Source: Cucumis sativus (Eukaryota; Streptophyta; Magnoliopsida; Cucurbitales; Cucurbitaceae). Taken from it: a stretch of 64,000 bases of DNA. The first letter of the stretch is position 1. Every line of letters begins with the position of its first letter. The translations under genes were made by a program, and so were the position numbers. The stretch covers positions 33,032,732 through 33,096,731 of the forward strand of contig NC_026657.2 in the NCBI RefSeq assembly GCF_000004075.3, written 5' to 3'. Below are positions 61,439 to 64,000 of the stretch, piece after piece. Below the pieces are notes generated by a model that saw nothing but the letters and a program-made list of their open reading frames with translations, did not search any database and was not told the origin of the DNA.

Positions 61439-64000
61439 TGAATTTGATTTGGTGTGATTGTGTGAATGGAGGAATGAAAATGGTGGGGGGAAAGTGGATC
61501 CGGTAGAAAAGGGAATGGGTGGTGAGAGTGGAAAGACGGACTTTACAATAAGTCTCTCACAAAGATCAAAGGTGAAAATATTGATTTTTTTTCCTTCCAA
61601 AACCTTATTTTAGTATTCTACTTTCTAACAACCTTTATTCTATTTTCAACCTTACTTTCTATTATTTAGTGCAACCATTTTCGGGTTGGGAGATTGAACT
61701 ATTGATCTTTTGAAACAGTAGTAGCTAATTTTCTTTTAAGTGTAATAAATATGGAACTTCAAATTTTGAACATCTTTGAATTTATTAACTTTTTAACTTT
61801 AATATTAGTTCGGTTAGTTTTTGCGTTTGTACTTGGTTTTGTATTTTCAAAATGTTGGACTAGAACCAAGACAAATCATGATGGGCCAAAGAAGGAGACT
61901 AGCACGAACTAGAATCACACAAGTGTGAAGGGTTTTTTTATAGGTCACACTCTTCCTTCCTTGAAACAAATGGACTTTGGTTTCAGGTAAGGACGCCTGC
62001 GTTTTGATTCTTAGGCTTCTTTAAATGATAGTTTTGGTTCCTTAAGAAATAAAAATAGAAAGAGAGAGAGTTTCTTTTTAAAAGTATCAAGAACACAACA
62101 AAAAGTTAAAAAGATATGGTTCAAAATAATCATTTTCAAAGGATATGAACACATACCCATTTTAGTCAAAAGTATAGAGATTAAAATAGTATTATCGATT
62201 TTTTTTAATTTTATATTTTAATCTCTCCAACTTTTGAATCCCTCATTTTTAATTTTGGGCTTGAAAAAGGATTGAATGTTATTAAAATTAAAAATGGTGT
62301 TATTTTAAGTAAATCTCTTTACTATGAATGTTTTAAATGTGTTGGATTTAGTTTTGGAATGTATTGAAAGTTCTATCTTTTAGTCTTTTCAAGGAAAAAA
62401 TAGTTAAAAAGATGATATGTCATTGGATCAGATCTTGTCGATGGCCAAATTAGAAAAGTTTTGAAACCTTTTAAGATTTTTGAATATATCACTTTATTTT
62501 GATTTTATGAGTAGAAAAAAGAATTTGATGCCAATGCTTTTGCATTATTTCATCTACTAAAGTTTGCTTTTATAAAATTAAGAAAAGTATCTTTACAAAA
62601 AAATAAAAAAAAAATACATATTTGTTACAACCAAGTAAATTTATAATGCTTTGGTTTCCCCATCTAATTTTTTCTATAAATTCTATGCTATGTTATTATG
62701 TAATAAATATATATAAAAAAGGTAATAAAACAAATTATAAATCAATTTCATCTAAATAATTTGGAGAACATTAAAACGTGTGAGACTCGACGATTGTTGG
62801 CTCATTGTCAAACATAACCTTGATTATTTACTTGTTATAGTTAAGAAACTTTATAGTATAGCAGCATAATCAAATTTGATGGAGTTGATGAAGATTTTAA
62901 ATAATGTGCTGAATCAAATTCAGCTTAATTTAATTGATTCCTCGACTACACCATATTTACTACACAAGAGACGTTATTATACGGAGAAATAAGAAATTTT
63001 TAATAAAAAAAAAGCTATCTAATGTAATAGCAACTAAACTTCAATATGGGCTTCCAAATAAAATGAAAAGTTAGTATATGGGCCACCATTCAAAGCCCAA
63101 GCCCAAAAGGTGCACTAAAGTGAATTCGATAAAAGTTACAACTTTAGTCCCTCAATTTTATATAAATATCTATTCTAAAGTATGTCCATAAATCTCAAAT
63201 CTAAACCTCTAACATTTTTCGTGACACTCACATCAAACTTATTCAAAATTTTCAAAACTTAGAAACAAAATAAATCTAAGAGCCTATAAAATAGAATATA
63301 TTTTAGTCAATGAATATTTTTAAAAAACATAGTAATTATAAATACTAAAGTCAACATATGTTTTATGGTCTTTTTTAAGTAATACATTTTTCAAATATAA
63401 AAAAGCCAGTTCGTATAATTCGATTATATAATATATAGTTTCAACTCCATTCCCTAATAAAGCCTTAATTAATGATTCAGGTTTTGTTGTCATAATTTTA
63501 GAAGCTTCAAAATTATTATTTATATATATATATATATATACAAATTTTGGAAAAATGTACACATGAGTAACACTAAATTCTAAAATAATCCAATTTTTGA
63601 AATCAACCCACGTTTTTAATAACATAATATACTAAAATGGACTATTCAACGCCATAATTTTTTGAAGCTTTATAGTTGACTGTACCATCATATGATCTCA
63701 AACTATAATGTTGAATATCTAAAAATTAATTAATTTGAAAACATTATGAAGATATGTAATAAATATCCCCTACTAAATCTGTACATTATAAAGTCATAAA
63801 ATTAAATCTTATTTTGGAATATAAATGCAAGCAAATATTGGGTCATATATTCTCTTGTTAAAATGATACTTAATTGATTAGCATGTGATGAGAAAGCTAA
63901 ATTAAGTTGGAATTTTGAGATTGATTTGGTGACTCCAAGGGGTTTCCAAAAGGTATTTGAGGAATATTGTATTATACTGTTTGCCCTTTAGAGTTGTTCT
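61439..64000. other. Upstream of SSL gene B to window end, no gene seen
   Basis: 61439-61600 is the probable leader/promoter of SSL gene B. The remainder is AT-rich, with a (TA)n microsatellite at about 63520-63540. ORFs are short and without motifs. Nothing else is supportable. Confidence 0.6.

Noticed and set aside
63320..63625. 101-codon minus-strand ORF at the right end
   Set aside because: Includes a translated TA microsatellite (YIYIYI) and no domain; not credible as a gene.
1..64000. CRISPR array, prokaryotic operon features or viral insertion
   Set aside because: Intron-rich plant genes throughout; no regularly spaced repeats, ribosome-binding sites, or viral polymerase or capsid motifs were seen.

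Overview
The window is AT-rich plant nuclear DNA. Genes are split by many short GT-AG introns. All recognisable proteins have close land-plant homologues, and the intergenic DNA holds decayed plant transposons. The dispersed GATAGA-type repeats, CACTA-like ends and LINE/SINE tails resemble those I know from melon/cucumber-type genomes, so a cucurbit (or related eudicot) is my best guess; this is inference.

Layout: (1) 1-11.7 kb: two small ORGAN SIZE RELATED/ARGOS-family genes (68 aa each) in convergent orientation about 10 kb apart, separated by repeat-rich DNA. (2) 16.35-29.75 kb, plus strand: a 32-exon kinesin of the KIN-7O (CENP-E-like) group. I could join its exons in frame from ATG to stop, giving 1257 aa; its first intron has a GC donor. 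(3) 30.7-36.9 kb, minus strand: a seven-exon EMG1/NEP1 rRNA methyltransferase, then a six-exon HAD-superfamily protein with a plastid-transit-like N terminus. (4) 36.9-45.7 kb: gene-free, with GATAGA repeats, a degenerate short-unit array and a 5S-rRNA-derived segment that looks like part of a Cassandra-type miniature retroelement. (5) 45.7-50.1 kb, minus strand: FCF1/UTP24, with nine coding exons (the last only 14 nt), a probable 5'UTR intron and a telo-box upstream. (6) 51.7-61.4 kb, minus strand: two tandem STRICTOSIDINE SYNTHASE-LIKE genes with identical three-exon structures. (7) 61.4-64 kb: no gene seen.

Functionally, EMG1/NEP1 and FCF1 both act on the small-subunit pre-rRNA in the nucleolus and carry the plant ribosome-biogenesis promoter motifs (site II and telo-box respectively). 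The OSR proteins promote organ growth and the kinesin is expected to act in dividing cells; an E2F-type site lies just upstream of it. The gene content recalls Arabidopsis At2g41230-At2g41300 and At3g57000-At3g57030, from memory, suggesting an ancestral syntenic block. Exon coordinates were assigned by hand from splice consensus, frame continuity and family knowledge; no alignment or search was run.
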